Assembly: GCA_002964805.2 (NCBI GenBank)
Contig: PUDQ02000080.1
Span: 372,001 to 436,000 of the forward strand
Direction: 5' to 3'
DNA length: 64,000 nucleotides
DNA from: Trametes villosa
Taxonomy: Eukaryota; Basidiomycota; Agaricomycetes; Polyporales; Polyporaceae
In this document: one piece after another, positions 20,261-32,503 of the stretch
Position numbering within the stretch: the first letter of the stretch is position 1
Layout: every line of letters starts with the position of its first letter
The notes under the pieces: generated by a model
What the model saw: the letters and a program-made list of their open reading frames with translations, nothing else
What the model was told of the DNA's origin: nothing
The model's database searches: none
Position numbers and translations under genes: made by a program

Positions 20261-21715
20261 CAATGTTGCCGATAACCAGGAACCTATTAACTCTTGACGT
20301 AGAGGTACCTGTCATTGCGCGTGAGTACGAACGTTATGAGATTGTATGACAATGAAAACACAGATAGTGAGTCTCGATGAGATACTACTGGCGAGGTGGT
20401 ATTGATTCTTGTTGACACCAAGCATATGATATACAACAATCTCTTGCAAGCCCCTGACAAGATTTCCGGGGAGTATGTCGCGAATGGCGTGACGCGGGAT
20501 CCAAGACGTTCGAAGGATTCTTGCGGCGTACATGTCTCAGTGAGTTCCGAGCGCTGTCAATCGCGAGGAAGTCTGTCATGGGGGTGGCGCCGAAACATCA
20601 GGCCCATGACGCGTTCACCATGTAGTTGCATATCCCGCTTTAAGGTTGGCCCATCCGAGAACGGTAGCCCTCCGAAACGGGAAGCGAGCTTCCTTCCAGG
20701 CGTCGATCCCGTTCACTACCCCGTCACAGATGCATGAGTGATACCATAGAGGTCTCAAGAATGTATATAAGGTCGAGCCCTAGAGGCCGCGCACTCGCCT
20801 TCGAATTGTCCTCAAACACGCCAGCGACTTGCTCCTCTGCTGTCCCTCCGTATTTCCCTGCCAATTGAGGCGCTTTGTGTTGGAGCCCCTGCCGCTGGCC
20901 CGGGTACGGTGTGATGGCATAGGATGGCTGTACTCACGTTCCAGCCGGCTACCTGTGTCCTGCGGAATGGTATCGAGCTACCTTTGGTGAGTTCGTCGAG
21001 CGGGTATCCGTGAGCGAGATTTGACGTTGTCCACCATAGATTTACAAGGTTGTGTAGGACGAGCCGCGTCTCGTCGCGCTAGCCTGTAATGACGTAACTC
21101 CGACTCGAGCGTAACGCTCAGGACACGACCCCGTGATGAACGCGTTGTTTGCGGGTGTTGCCCACGACGCGGTTGCGTTGGCGGGACGCCCGGGGCGCCA
21201 ACGACGCAGTGTTGTTGATGTAGTTCGGCTTCCCACAAGGTCTCCCCGCTTCTCTTGCTCCTCGTCGACGCGGACGATTCTCTTTGCCCAGGATTCCTCC
21301 TCGGTCTCTGGTTTCTCGTTGCCCCGGGGTGCGGTGGAGGTCACGGTGACTAGTTGGCAAAGCAACCTTGCCCAGCAAGCAAGGTGCGCGCATGTTGCTT
21401 CCCTGGCGCTGTCGCTTCCATGTTGCTCACTCATTCCTCCAGCGGTAAGTAGCCAACAGAAGGAATAACAGCAATTCAAGACATCAAGTAACGATCCTAC
21501 GGTCTACGAGCATCCTGGCTTCACGACACGTTCAGGCATCCCCCATCTCACGCAACATCTCACGATCGCACATATCTCTCTTGTTCTCTCATCTGTACTG
21601 ACGACCTCACGCGACTTTTACGCGGCAAGAACGACTCTGTTGTATTCACGACATTCCACGGTTTCCCCTTTCTATCACGAAGCTTTACAACGACTTAGAC
21701 ACGGACACTAGCACG
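20261..21715. other. Intergenic with one orphan TATA-like element
   Basis: No gene supported. TATATAA at 20764-20770 reads rightwards in a promoter-like context, but the first downstream ATG (about 20912) is followed at once by a stop. The last 200 bases are a pyrimidine-rich leader of the long gene that starts at 21716. Confidence 0.35.
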
Positions 21716-24700
21716 ATGCGTAACACTCTGCCCCTCTTGTCTCGTGCTCCTGCTCCCAGCTCGGCCTTCGTCCGCTCTTCGTCTCCCGCTCCCTCCGCCG
21801 ACATCACTCCTCAAGAACATGTCCCCACCATCCGTCTCATCTCTGCAACTCCGTCTGCGGCAGGCTCCGCCGGCGACGCTAGCACCTCGTTCGCCAGCTC
21901 TTCCTACGCCTCTATCGCGCCCTTCGCATCTTCTCCCCTCGCTCCGAAAGTCAACTCCGAGGCGTCCCGCAAGCGCATCGTGCCCAAGAAGTCCAAGCTT
22001 GGGCTCCTCGGCGGCAGCAAAACCAAGGAGAAGAGCAATAAGGACTTCTCCGACGTCGTTCGCCGCGTCGGCGGTGCTCCCTCCACTGGCCGTGGGGGTT
22101 TCGAGATCTACGTCGACCAGAACGACGACCCGGAGCTCGCGGAGATCGTCGTGGTGAAGAAGAAGAAGTCCCGCCTGGGACTGGACGGCATGAAGTGGGG
22201 CACCCTCGGGGAGGTTACCAACGTCCCCGCGGCGCCGAAGGGACACACGTCGGCGCCCTCGGACAACCTCCTGAAGGTGAAGGGTGATGAGAACCAGAAG
22301 TGGTGGAGTATCGGCCGCGGCAGGAAGGATTCGAAGGGCAAGGACAAGGAACAGAAACCACCTGCCCGCTCGAAGAGTAAGTATTCGCTGCACTTGCTGA
22401 TTCAGCCGTTCTGACATCTGAGTTTGCAGCTCCTGAGCCTTCCAAACCCCTCGAGAGCCGCACGCGATTCAACTCGCTTGACTCTGGCATTCTCCTCAAC
22501 AGCCCCGCTTCGCGACCGCGCAAGCAGAAGCAGGACACCGTATCCTCGGTGAAGACTCTGCTTGAAGTTCCGGTGGTCGCTACTGCGCCATCGGACGCCA
22601 CGCTGGGTGAGAACGCCCCCGCCACGAACGGCCTGCTCTCGGCTGGCGACGCGCCGCCGACGGGCTCCATCGCCGTACGTGCGATCCGCTCTATGCGGTC
22701 GCTCGCGCGCATGGCCAGCTGGGCACAGCTCTCGAACGACAAGGAAGGCAACGCGACTCCCGCGCCCACCACCGAGACGGTGAAGACGAAGACGAAGGAG
22801 GAGAAGAAGAGCAGGGAGAAGGAAGAGAAGAAGACGACAACGAAGGAGAAGAGCGAGACGATGAAGAAAAAGAAGAAAAAAGACAAGGAGAAGACGAAGG
22901 AGAAGGAAAGCAGCAAGGAGAAGGAGAGGACGATCCGCTACTCCGGCAGTAGCTTCGAGGCGGGCGCGCTTAGCGCGCAAGCCAGCCCTGCCCCAGCCAG
23001 GCCCGAGGACGGTGCGCGGACGCTCGCCAGCCGCAAGAAGCAGAGCGTGCTGGGCCTTGGCTTGCCGTCAACGCTTCGCTTGGCCACCGTTCGTGACGCT
23101 TCCGGTTCCTCGACGGGCTCATTCTCTGGCGTCCCGCAGCCTCCTCAGCGACTTTCTGTGGACTCGGCACACCTCATCCTCAATGCCCAGGGCCGTCCGT
23201 CCTCCATCCTCTCGAGCGGCTCATCGCTGCGCCCTCCCTCCACGGCCTCTGGCATCTCCACGTTCTCGGGCGGCCGCTCACCGCGCTCGTCGTCGAGCTC
23301 CGTCGCCTCCGTCCGCTGGGACGAGGCCGGGCTAAAGACCGCGAAGGAGCGGCAGCGCAAGGAGCGCCGCTCCCAGCGCGAGAAGGCGAAGGAGAGCGGA
23401 CAGACGACGCGGGAGAGCCGGCGCACGTCGGACTCGCGCCGCCGCACACCGATCTCGGAGATCTTCCCCGAGACGAAGATGCAGCGCGAGCCATCGTTAT
23501 CGCCGCCCGCGTCGATCATGGAGGGCCCGATGGTGCGCGTGGAGGAAGCGACTGCTGACGGGCACTCGGCGCCCACGGACGACGAGCACGAGCACGAGGA
23601 AGCGAACACTAGCGGGACGCCGGTCAAGCGTGCCCGCCCGCGCCCGATGTCTGAGCAGATGTTGGGACGCCCACGCCCACAGCCTATTTGTGACGAGGGC
23701 GATGGTGATGGTAAGCTGCGTGTCACTTCCGCATTTGAGTCTTGCTCACATTTATGTAGGTGTTTTGTCGATCTTAGACGCGGCTACGAACGACTTGGCG
23801 TCGCTCATCAACCGCCTGGACCTTGAGGCGACCCCTGCGAGCACGAACAACACTCCGCTGCGGTTGTCGCCCTTCCAGAACAACCAGGAGAGCCCGCTCA
23901 AGTCTCGTGCAACCCACCGCGGCAGCCCGCTCAAGGGCGAGCTGCGTGAAAGCACGGCGTCCATCGCCTCTCTCAGGCCGTACGCCAAGTCTCAGCCTTC
24001 AGCCGTCCCCGCTACGCTCTCGGCGTTGACGTCGCTGCAAAGCTCGCAGAACAACGTGCTCGTTGGCCAGCAGATCGCGCCGTGGAGCCAGCTCGACTGG
24101 AAGGTGTCGCCGCGCAAGCCGCTCATCAAGCCCAAGGCTGCATCTCACCTTACGCACAAGCGTACGCCCACACCCTCGCCTTTGGACCCGATACCGGTGT
24201 TCCAGCCGCTGCGCCCCGCGAAGCTCAACGCCTCGAGCTCAGCCTTGTCCTCGTCGCCCTCAGTGCACACACTGACACCTCCCGTCGGCGCGAACGAAGC
24301 CACACCATCCTCGCGTACGTTCGGCAACCGGCCTTCCAAGGTCGGTGTCGACATGGCCAAGCTCGAGAGTACCGAGGCCGCTGGATCACCCACGCCCGTG
24401 TTCAGCCGCGTCGGCAAGCACCACCGCAAGAGCTCGTCGCTCATCCCCATGAACAGCAAAGGCAGCGTTGGTAGCTTGCGCCGGATGGGTGTCCCGATGA
24501 CTTCGGAGGCGCGCAAGGGCTTGGGCCTGAGCGGCACGCTGGGCGGATCGACCGAGCCGGACGTCGATCCTGAGGACCCTGACTCGGACATTCCAGACGA
24601 GTTGCAGGTAATTCTCTCCGGCCAGTCTGACGACGACATGACGCGCCCGCTCGACGACACGCTCTCGTTCCGTCCCTCATCGCCTGGCTCGCCCCCGAAG

Positions 24701-27700
24701 ACTGCGCTCCCGCTTCCTGAGAGTGACGCTCACGACTCCGAGGAGGAGGTTGAGGTGCCGATCTTCCAGGCACAGCTGTTCGATGCCGAGGCCAACCAGG
24801 CAGAGATCGATGACGGCGAGGGCGGGCATGCGTCTGCGTCCGAGGACGACACGAAGAAGTCGTTCGACTTTACGGGCGAGCTCCAGAAGCTGAACGAGTC
24901 CGGCGGCTCCGACCGCCACAGCTTCGTCGAGCAGCTCGAGAACGCGTTCAAGACACCCGCGCGTATCGAGCTCGGCTTCGACTTCGGCATCGAGGAGGGC
25001 ATGCTCGCGCCGCCTGTCCCCGCGCTTCCGCACGCCCTTCGCGCTGCGCCGCTGTCGGAGGACGTCCCGCAGAGCTTCTCCGGTCTCGGCGACAACTCGT
25101 CAATGATCGGGTCAGAGGAGAGCGCAAACCGCGACTCGGGTGTCTCGCAGGACCAGGAGGCCGACATCAGCTTCATGATGCGCGAGCTCGAGGATGAGTG
25201 CCGCGTGTACCCGGAACTGGTGCACCAGGCGTCGATGCGCTCGAAGCCGTCGGATGGCCATCTCAACAGGGACTTCAAGTTCGGGGGCATGTCGTCGCCG
25301 CAGCGCTCTGTGAACGACTCGGACTCGAGGCCATTGACGCTGTCGGACATCATCCCGCCTATCTCGCACTCGCGCTCGCAGTCCCACGCGTCCGTCACGG
25401 AGGAAGACTCAGTGCTCAAGTCGATCTTGGCAAAGGCTGCTGACGTCTTGCCCGCGGAGCCCGCTAGCCGCCCCCGCGTTGACTCGCAGACGAGCTTCAA
25501 GCGTAGCCCCCACGTCTCGTTCCCTGAGGACGTCTCGCGCGCTCCTACGCACACGCGCACGGAGTCAGGTCTGAGCTTCACGGGTTTCGACTCGTTCGAC
25601 GAGGTGAGACGCGGGTTCGAGTTCGGCCCCAACCGCCCGGCGTTCTGGCCGCCCAAGGAGGCCGTCTTCCGCCCCGCCCACCAACAGCACGAGTCCGTCT
25701 ATTCCATCGCGTCCATCTCGTCGTACGGCCACGTCGTCAACCCCGGCACTCAGGACCCCTTCGGATACGCGAACCCGAGCGCGATCGGCCACAGCCGTCT
25801 GCCGTCGATGGACGAGATGTCGATGTCTATGTCGATGTCTGTCGACGACACGTTCTCGTTCATCCACCGCAACAAGCCACGCCAGCGGGTCGACAGTGAC
25901 GCGTCCAGCTTCTACTTCCGCGCCCCCGGATCCGGTCCCGCCCCCATGATGCATCCCTACCGTCGTGGACACCGCCGCGGGCCTTCCGCGCTGTCGGTCG
26001 CGTCGAACGCGCCGCCCATTAGCTTGTATAACCGCAGCTTCGCAGGCCACGGCCATCGCCGCCAGGACTCGAACACGAGTGCGAGCTCCGTCGCGCTCTC
26101 CTACGCGATGCACGGTGCCGCCGGCGGACGCGCGAACTGGTCGCAGCACGCACGCGACTTCTCCGTCGACTCTATCATGAGCGATTACTCGGAGCGCAAC
26201 ATCGCGCGTCCGGGGCTCGGCGACAAGATGTTCGAGACCTCGCGCGGCGCACCGCTCAGCGCGATCTCCGCGTCGCCCGAGAGCACGTACAGTGACGCGG
26301 ACGGCGCGAACCGGACCTCGTGGGACTCGATCATGGACAACGATCGGTTCACGTCGGCGGTCGAGGACTCGCTGTTCGACAAGACTCGCAACCGCACGTC
26401 GATGTCGGGCGAGAGTGTCTTCGGGTACGACCCGTATGCGCAGTACGCGCGGCCGCCGCCGAGCCAGCAGTTCCGTCCGCTCTCGATCATGAGCGAGATG
26501 AGCGTGCATAGCCCGGCCAAGGAGGATGATACGATGATCTCGGTAAGCCCCCTAACAATGTGTGCGTTTTGTGGGTCTAACATATTCGGTCTTTAGATGC
26601 TCGGCGGTGGACATGTTCGTCGGCGCTCCGTGAGCTCCCTCGTTGACGCGTCGCCCTGTGTGCGGATGGAGCGGAACAAGCACACCGCCCTCCCCGGCCG
26701 CGTCCTGCAGTTCGACATGGAGCCGCCCGCGAAGGATTCCCCGAAGAAGGCTACCCTCATGGAGAAGCCCTCGATCGCATCGACGTCGTCGTACCAGTTC
26801 GGTGGCGAGCGGATGATCAAGGCACGCCACGGCCTGCTTGAACGCCAGAGTCTCGAAGACAGCGCGCTCATCGCGCAGGGCGAGGACCTCTTGGCGTCGC
26901 GTACGTTTCCTCCTTCGCCTTGCGCACTGATACTAACTGATTATCCTGCAGTGCGCGAGCGGTCGATCTTCAGCAAGCCTGCTCCCGCCGCACGGTCGCG
27001 GTCGAGCACCTGCACCTCGAGCTCGTCCGGCGAGTCTGGCGCGGAGACGCCCCCGCTTTCCTGCTCTGACGGCTCGTCGATGTCGGGCGGTTCTCAGTCC
27101 AGCATCGACCTTGGTAGCCTCAACTCCATCCTAACCAACATCACGCAGCCAAGCAGTGGTGTCGGGAGGGCGCGCTCGCGTGCGCGGGCTCGCGGCATGG
27201 GCCACCGTCGTCGCATTGACCAGGCGCGCATGTCGCGTTCGTCCGTGTACGAGACCATCCAGGAAGAGGCCTCCGTCATCTCGAGCTCGCCCTCGGAGAA
27301 GCACCCGACGCCGCAGAGCGCGGCGAAACAGCTCGCGAGCCCGCTGAACAACACGTCCGTCTACATCGTCGACGGCGACAGCGAGTCCGTGTACGGCGAC
27401 TGGGACGAAGAGACAGGCGTCATGCACCTGCGCCATTACTACGCGCTCCGCGACGAGGCTCAAGAGACCGTTGCGGAGAGCAGGCGCGTGTGGGTTGACA
27501 CCCCGTTCTCGGTCTTCGCTCTCCAATGTAAGTTTCCATCGCCCCTTCTGCTCACTCCGTACTGAAGAGTTTGTCATACAGCGTTCCAGCCTCCCAAGGA
27601 GCCTGCTGTGATGCAAGCTATGCTCGAGCACTCGCAGAAGAGCTACGGCCCCCTGCCGTCTGAGCTGCGCCCTCACCGTGTGCGCTCTCGCACGTCGTCG

Positions 27701-28224
27701 AGGCCCTCGCCGTACCCGAACCGCAACATGATGCGCGCGTCGTTCTCGCCGGAGAAGCCGCGCGCGTCGCCCATCCAGGTGTTCACGGACGCGCCTGCCA
27801 AGTCCTTCGCGATGCCCGCCCAACACGCCGTCCTTCGTGAGGTTCAGCGCAACTCGAATGTATTCCACGCCTCCCCCGCCCCTGCCCTGGACGAGATCAA
27901 GCCGTTCTCTCCATTCCATATGGACCTCGAGACCTCGAAGAAGGGCAAGAGCGCGATGGGCCTTCCTGCGCGTCCTCGCGTCACCTCGAGCACGCGTCGG
28001 GCTGCCCTCGGATGGTCGAAGCGGACCGGCAAGTCCAGCAACCAGGACGCCAAGGAGAATTCGTCCTCCAGTATGATCATCCCGACGTAAGTGCTTTATT
28101 TGGCCGCTGCGGACCGAGCCATTGTACTGACTGTTCATACAGCCCGTCGGAGACGCTCAGGATCAACCGTCCTCGTCCTCGCGGACGACCGACCCCTGCG
28201 CGCGTCGCCGTCCCCGCGGCATGA
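21716..28224 (+). CDS. Very long low-complexity basic protein with AT-hook-like tail
   Basis: Seven exons (21716-22376, 22430-23710, 23760-26542, 26597-26900, 26952-27527, 27582-28086, 28143-28224) join in frame to 2063 residues. I do not recognise an enzyme domain. The first part holds SASRKRIVPKKSKLGLLGG and FEIYVDQNDDPELAEIVVVK. A Lys/Glu-rich stretch of some 70 residues follows (KTKEEKKSREKEEKK and similar; likely coiled coil or nuclear). An Arg-rich segment (KERQRKERRSQREKAKE) precedes a short helix (ILDAATNDLASLINRLDLE). Long Ser/Pro/Asp-rich regions follow, with SPLKSR and SPLKGE motifs. The C-terminus is RINRPRPRGRPTPAR, containing the AT-hook core RPRGRP. Inference: a large, mostly disordered nuclear or scaffold protein. 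Exon phases match at every junction, so the gene model is firm although its role is not. Confidence 0.75.
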
Positions 28225-28954
28225 TCTTCTCCACTCACCACTCCTATCATTAAACCCCCAATATCTTCCGGCACCCTCCTCCGTCTCGACGTCCTCGTGG
28301 GTGCACCACGGATGTTCTGCGTCAACCTCGAGGGTCCCGTGTCTATGCTATGAACCCGTCTATGCCCCCGTCGTCTCGTCTTCTGATGTTCTCGCTCTGC
28401 TCTGAGTACTCGTATCGCTATCTTGTACGTTGCTTTCTGCCGCCCCCGCCCCCTCTTCCCTATCCACTCACGCGATCGCCACCGTCGTCGACGGTGGCGC
28501 TGGGGGCGGGGTGTTTCTTGTCGATCTCGGAGTTGACCGCCTTCCGCGAGATACGACTGTACATAGTTGCACTCCTGTCTCGTATGCGGCCTCGGCTTCT
28601 AAGATATTGCTCCATCTCTCTATCACTATATACTGGCATTCTGTTGTTCGTCGATCGAATATATAACACTTTGCTTGACAAACTGTTGGCTGGCTTGGAT
28701 AGATCGAGCGACAGATTGATTACCTTCAAGTTTGACGGTACGTGCACTGGCTTGAAAGCTCCGTCGGACATTGGCTTGCACCAGTGCAGTATACAGCCAT
28801 ATGTCAGCGTGCGATGACATCCGACGACTCGTGTTTGCAGCCCATAATGTGTTTCAGCGACACCTGGACCACCATCAGTCGAGAGCGATCAACGAATTCG
28901 TCGCATTCCGTGGTATATCTTGACATGGCTAGTGATACACTTCATCTCTACCCC
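28225..28954. other. Convergent 3' flanks
   Basis: Lies between the end of the long gene and the stop of the PEBP gene, which converge. AT-richer tracts with TATATA-like runs (about 28625-28665) fit 3' untranslated and termination regions. No coding evidence. Confidence 0.4.
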
Positions 28955-29710
28955 TCATTCTGGCGCCGCCTCCGGCGCCGTGACGAGAAAGTAGTTCGCC
29001 CCGACGAGCTTGAGCCCGTACTTCTCGGCGAACGCGACCGGGTTCCAGCTGCGGCGTTCCTCAAGCGCGGCGCCGTACTCAGGCTCGCCTTGGGGCACGA
29101 CGAAGGGCTCAGCCGAGGCAGGCTCCTGGAATAGGAGGAACGCTATACAAGTGGTCGTGAGGGACGAAGCCTCGGGACGCGGAGATGCAACACGAACTGT
29201 ATCTGTGCACGCCCGAGTTGGGGTGCGGGCCCGGCGGGCGGTAGGGCGTCGTCGCGGGATGGGACTTGAGCGCGTTCAGCGCCTCGGCCGAGTTCGCGGT
29301 GAGCGCGGGCGACTTCAGCCCTGTGATCTGGAAAGGATCCACGCCAGCGAAGATCAGTAACAACCACACGCGCGCGCCCGGAGAGCCGCTCACCAGCCAG
29401 TGCCTGAACGAGCGGTATATCGGCTGCTCGCGCGAGGGCGCGTCAGGATCGACCATCGCGAGCGTGTACGACGCCTCCGGGCCCGCAGCGTCGTCCCAGG
29501 GCCCGTTGAGCGCGGCGAGGCGGAGCGCGGGCTCGTCCTGCGTGTCCTCAACGGAGAGAGGGTTCCCGAGGTTCACCTCCGTGCCGTTCGGGTAGACGAC
29601 GGAGAAGAGGACGGACTCGGCGTGAAGGCGAGTGTGTCCGGGAGGACGTCGGGAATGATATGCTCGCGCTTGAGCGCGGAGACAATCGAGGAGAGCGGGT
29701 CAGCGGACAT
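28955..29710 (-). pseudogene. PEBP-family protein (phosphatidylethanolamine-binding) with frameshift
   Basis: The start ATG at 29710 gives MSADPLSSIVSALKREHIIP, then DVLPDTLAFTP. The PEBP fold follows: VVYPNGTEVNLGN, the ligand-site DPDAPSR (YTLAMVDPDAPSREQP), RHWLVSG and a GxHRY strand. An intron (29197 to 29143) joins HRY to TFLLFQEP and the C-terminal helix VGANYFLVTAPE. The start and the conserved body are in different frames: at about 29616-29620 the sequence needs one extra base to pass from FTPS into VLFSVVYPNG. A stop soon follows in the original frame. No intron of workable size can bridge this, because conserved residues flank the break directly. It is either a young pseudogene or a one-base assembly error. 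Known: PEBP proteins bind anionic ligands and modulate kinases or proteases. Confidence 0.7.
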
Positions 29711-30294
29711 GGGGATTGGGAGGCGTGGATGCGCGGGATGGGTGTGTGGTAGAAAGTAGTTAAGTGGTTGTTGCGTTCAAAGGTGATATCGGTCCTATCA
29801 GCCGCGTTGGGTATGTTGGTGAGTACACAACTGCACCACACCACACGGGCGCGACCCCGCTGTGGGGGAGTCGAACCGTGGTCATGGGGGAAAGCACCTG
29901 AGGCTCGCGGAGCTACCGCGGAGGTCAAGTAACTTATCGCGGCCCGGCATGCCCCGGTATGTCGTACTTCATTCAGCGCTAGTGAACATCGCCTGGCGGC
30001 TTTCCTTCTTACCACCACCGTCCTTCAGCGATGCATACCAAATGCCCATGGGATCCTGCAATCTTACTCTTGCTATGTGATTCTGCAAAGCTAGCTCTGT
30101 GACCTCCCTAGTTGGGTGTCTACAAGTCGACGCGCTAGGTAGAGATCAAATCCTTCGTGGCTCACACTTGGGAAACTCCTCCAGTAAGTAGTACTGATTG
30201 ACCGCAAGGCAAGAATCGGCAAGAGTCCATTACATGTTGCTCGATCCGCATACAAGTACACCGCAAATATCCACTAATCCTGGCACTGTCAACC
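29711..30294. other. Intergenic, no gene seen
   Basis: Upstream of the PEBP gene and downstream of the LysM gene. A GTCGAACC-containing stretch at 29870-29925 superficially recalls a tRNA T-arm but does not fold (see rejected items). Confidence 0.4.
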
Positions 30295-30995
30295 TTAGGC
30301 GGTAGAGGTCGTGTTGACGAGCTCGCGCGCCGTGCACAGGACCTGTATGGCGCACAACGGTGGTGAGCTTCAAGTCCTCTTCCCTCACACGCTATACTGA
30401 TGCACGAGAAGCACTCACCTCTCCGACGCCAATGTTGGTGCAGTCTGCATTAACATTCGGGTTGTTGGCGAAAAAGATGTCCGCAGTGGTCTCCGCCTTC
30501 TGCACGATCACGTCGCAGCTGTCGCCCTCCACCACAACGTGGGTAACGTCGCAGTCGTCGCCAACGATACCGAGGCACAGCGCCTAGGGCAAAAATACGC
30601 CCGTCAACTCTCGTGGCACGCGGAGTAGCAGCAGAGCAAGTCCGAACTAACCTCGCCAACCCGGAGATTGTCGCACGCGGCATCGATTTTGTCCGCGTTC
30701 ACCGTCTCCAGCTGGAATCTGTAAATCACGATGTAAGCCATCCTTGTCCATTGAAAGGGGTGGTGCTATACTAACGTCGGCGTGTTAGTCTTCGCCCCGA
30801 TGCCGTCGCAGGTGTCACCGGGAACGACGGTGTAGTTGCGCGCACAGTTGGGCTCCTGTGCGTACACTGTAGAAATCATGCAATCCGTCAGCACGCGCCG
30901 CAACACCGAACAACCACGCCGTGGCCGCTCTCACCTCCGCCGCTCAAGGCAACGACGACAACGGTGGCAAGGACAAAGGCAGAGTGGGCGAACAT
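30295..30995 (-). CDS. Secreted double-LysM protein (effector-like)
   Basis: Five exons (30995-30935, 30866-30776, 30718-30652, 30583-30419, 30342-30295) join in frame to 143 residues. A signal peptide (MFAHSAFVLATVVVVALSGG, cut near VYA-QE) precedes two LysM repeats. The first is YTVVPGDTCDGIGAK..FQLETVN..CDNLRVGEALC; the second is HVVVEGDSCDVIVQK..IFFANNPNVNADCTN, ending IGVGEVLC. Both have the paired cysteines typical of fungal LysM domains and little else follows (TARELVNTTSTA). Known: small secreted LysM proteins bind chitin or related N-acetylglucosamine glycans and can shield hyphae from hosts or bacteria. A TATA-like TATAAG lies about 85 bases upstream. No catalytic domain, so an effector or wall-protective role is the best inference. 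Confidence 0.88.
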
Positions 30996-31078
30996 GTTGG
31001 CTGGCGAGTGTTGGTGAGTTGGGGAGGAATGCTCGACTAGGTGAGAGCAGTGAGGTTCTTCGTACTCACCGTCCCCTT

Positions 31079-31084
31079 CTTATA
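31079..31084 (-). promoter_or_regulatory. TATA-like element of the LysM gene
   Basis: TATAAG followed by AAGGGG on the minus strand, about 84-89 bases upstream of the start codon at 30995. Confidence 0.4.
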
Positions 31085-32434
31085 CGCCTCGAGCAGGGCG
31101 TCTCGCGGGCGACGGACACCCCGCACGGCTACTACACTGGTGCCCAATGACTCGCCGTGGGCAGCTCCCTTTGCAGATGTACGTCCGGTGTCACTTCCAT
31201 CAGCAATTCCTGACGGCGAGCAGCAGAGGGAACGCTTCCAGCGCCGACGAAACTGCCTCACGCGGTGATGAGCCGCGTCGGAAGATGGCTGTGCCAGGGG
31301 CGGCGGCCCCTTTTGGACTGCAAATGCTGCCGCTGCAGCAGGCGGGAGCGCACGCATGCCCATTTGCCTACGCGCGCTGATGGCGGCGCCTCCCTGAAGG
31401 ACCGCAGCGCCGTCGCGCATACAGTCGTCGGGACCGACGACTGGCAGCCGGGCTGCTGTCCCCGACGCATCGGAGGTACGTCGTGTACATGGAATCCGAG
31501 CGCCGCGGTATACTGCGACGATGGAGTCATCTGCCCAAGGTGCGGTGGATGTACGTGCTATATATAGCTTGCTCGCGGGATTCATCAAGCTCGCAGTGCG
31601 GCGCGGCCGTTGAAACTTCGACCGGTCACCGCCGGACATGCCGGGTATCTCCTGGCGAGGTGAAAATCGCGCAGTGGCTGGACAAGTGCTGCGGTGCCAG
31701 TACGTGGTACCCGCCCGCCGACGCGCTTGTATATCTGTTGGGTCACGCTGATATCCGGATGGGTGGCTGAGAAGTCATGGCAGTTTCCGTTATCCTATGT
31801 TGAACACCTCTCGTGGTGTGGCCTGCAGGCAAATCGTCGCGGGTGTGCTATATCATGGTCAACTTATTGCAGGTACAGCATACCCATGGTCGGAGTATCC
31901 AGAACGCCTAGCAGGACACTCTCGGGCTACAGGCTCAACGCGAGCCCGATATCCTCTGAGCTTGAAACGTGCCATTGTGGACGGGAATCGCGATATACGT
32001 ACATCACGGGCGCAATGCGCTGGCTAGAAGCCATGGGCTATGTGTACGGGCATATATCCTCCGTGCTCGATATCTCGTGGCATCCGGGCCTACGCGCAGT
32101 GCGTAGATCTAGAGACTCACGAAGGAGAAGATGAACACTTCTACCTTACTTCTTTGGGTGGTGATGCTCGCGCAGAAACCTCGCAGGCATGACCAGTCAA
32201 TGGAGTGATTCCAGACTGGTAACGAACGGTACGGCACAACTACATTGAGCTTCTGGGTACAGCTAGTGTATGTGCATACACCTTCTATAACGCTCCCGAT
32301 GGCTGGATGTCTGGATCAGCTTAGGGATAGGGACGTGGACCGGGGATACCTACACCGTATATCCCAACGCCCCTTGTTTAGAGGCGTCTCGACGCACCTG
32401 CTGCACCACGGATATCGCTCAAGTGTGAGAGGGG
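31085..32434. other. Intergenic, no gene seen
   Basis: Contains a palindromic CTATATATAG at 31558-31567, usable as TATA on either strand, but no start codon on either side leads into a convincing frame. Several short frames only. Confidence 0.35.
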
Positions 32435-32440
32435 TATATA
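32435..32440 (+). promoter_or_regulatory. TATA element of the following gene
   Basis: TATATA in GGGGTATATAGAAAC, about 65 bases before the start codon at 32504. Confidence 0.4.
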
Positions 32441-32503
32441 GAAACGTCCGAAGGTACGTCCAATCTAACATCCTTCGTCTGCATCCCCAATTTCAGTATC
32501 TCA

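Noticed and set aside
25565..26509. 314-residue minus-strand frame and similar frames inside the long gene
   Set aside because: Arg/Val/Ala-rich shadows of the long plus-strand coding exons.
29860..29930. tRNA-like stretch on the minus strand (GGTTCGACTCCCCC)
   Set aside because: The T-loop-like word is present, but the T-stem does not pair, there is no plausible anticodon stem and the acceptor ends do not match.
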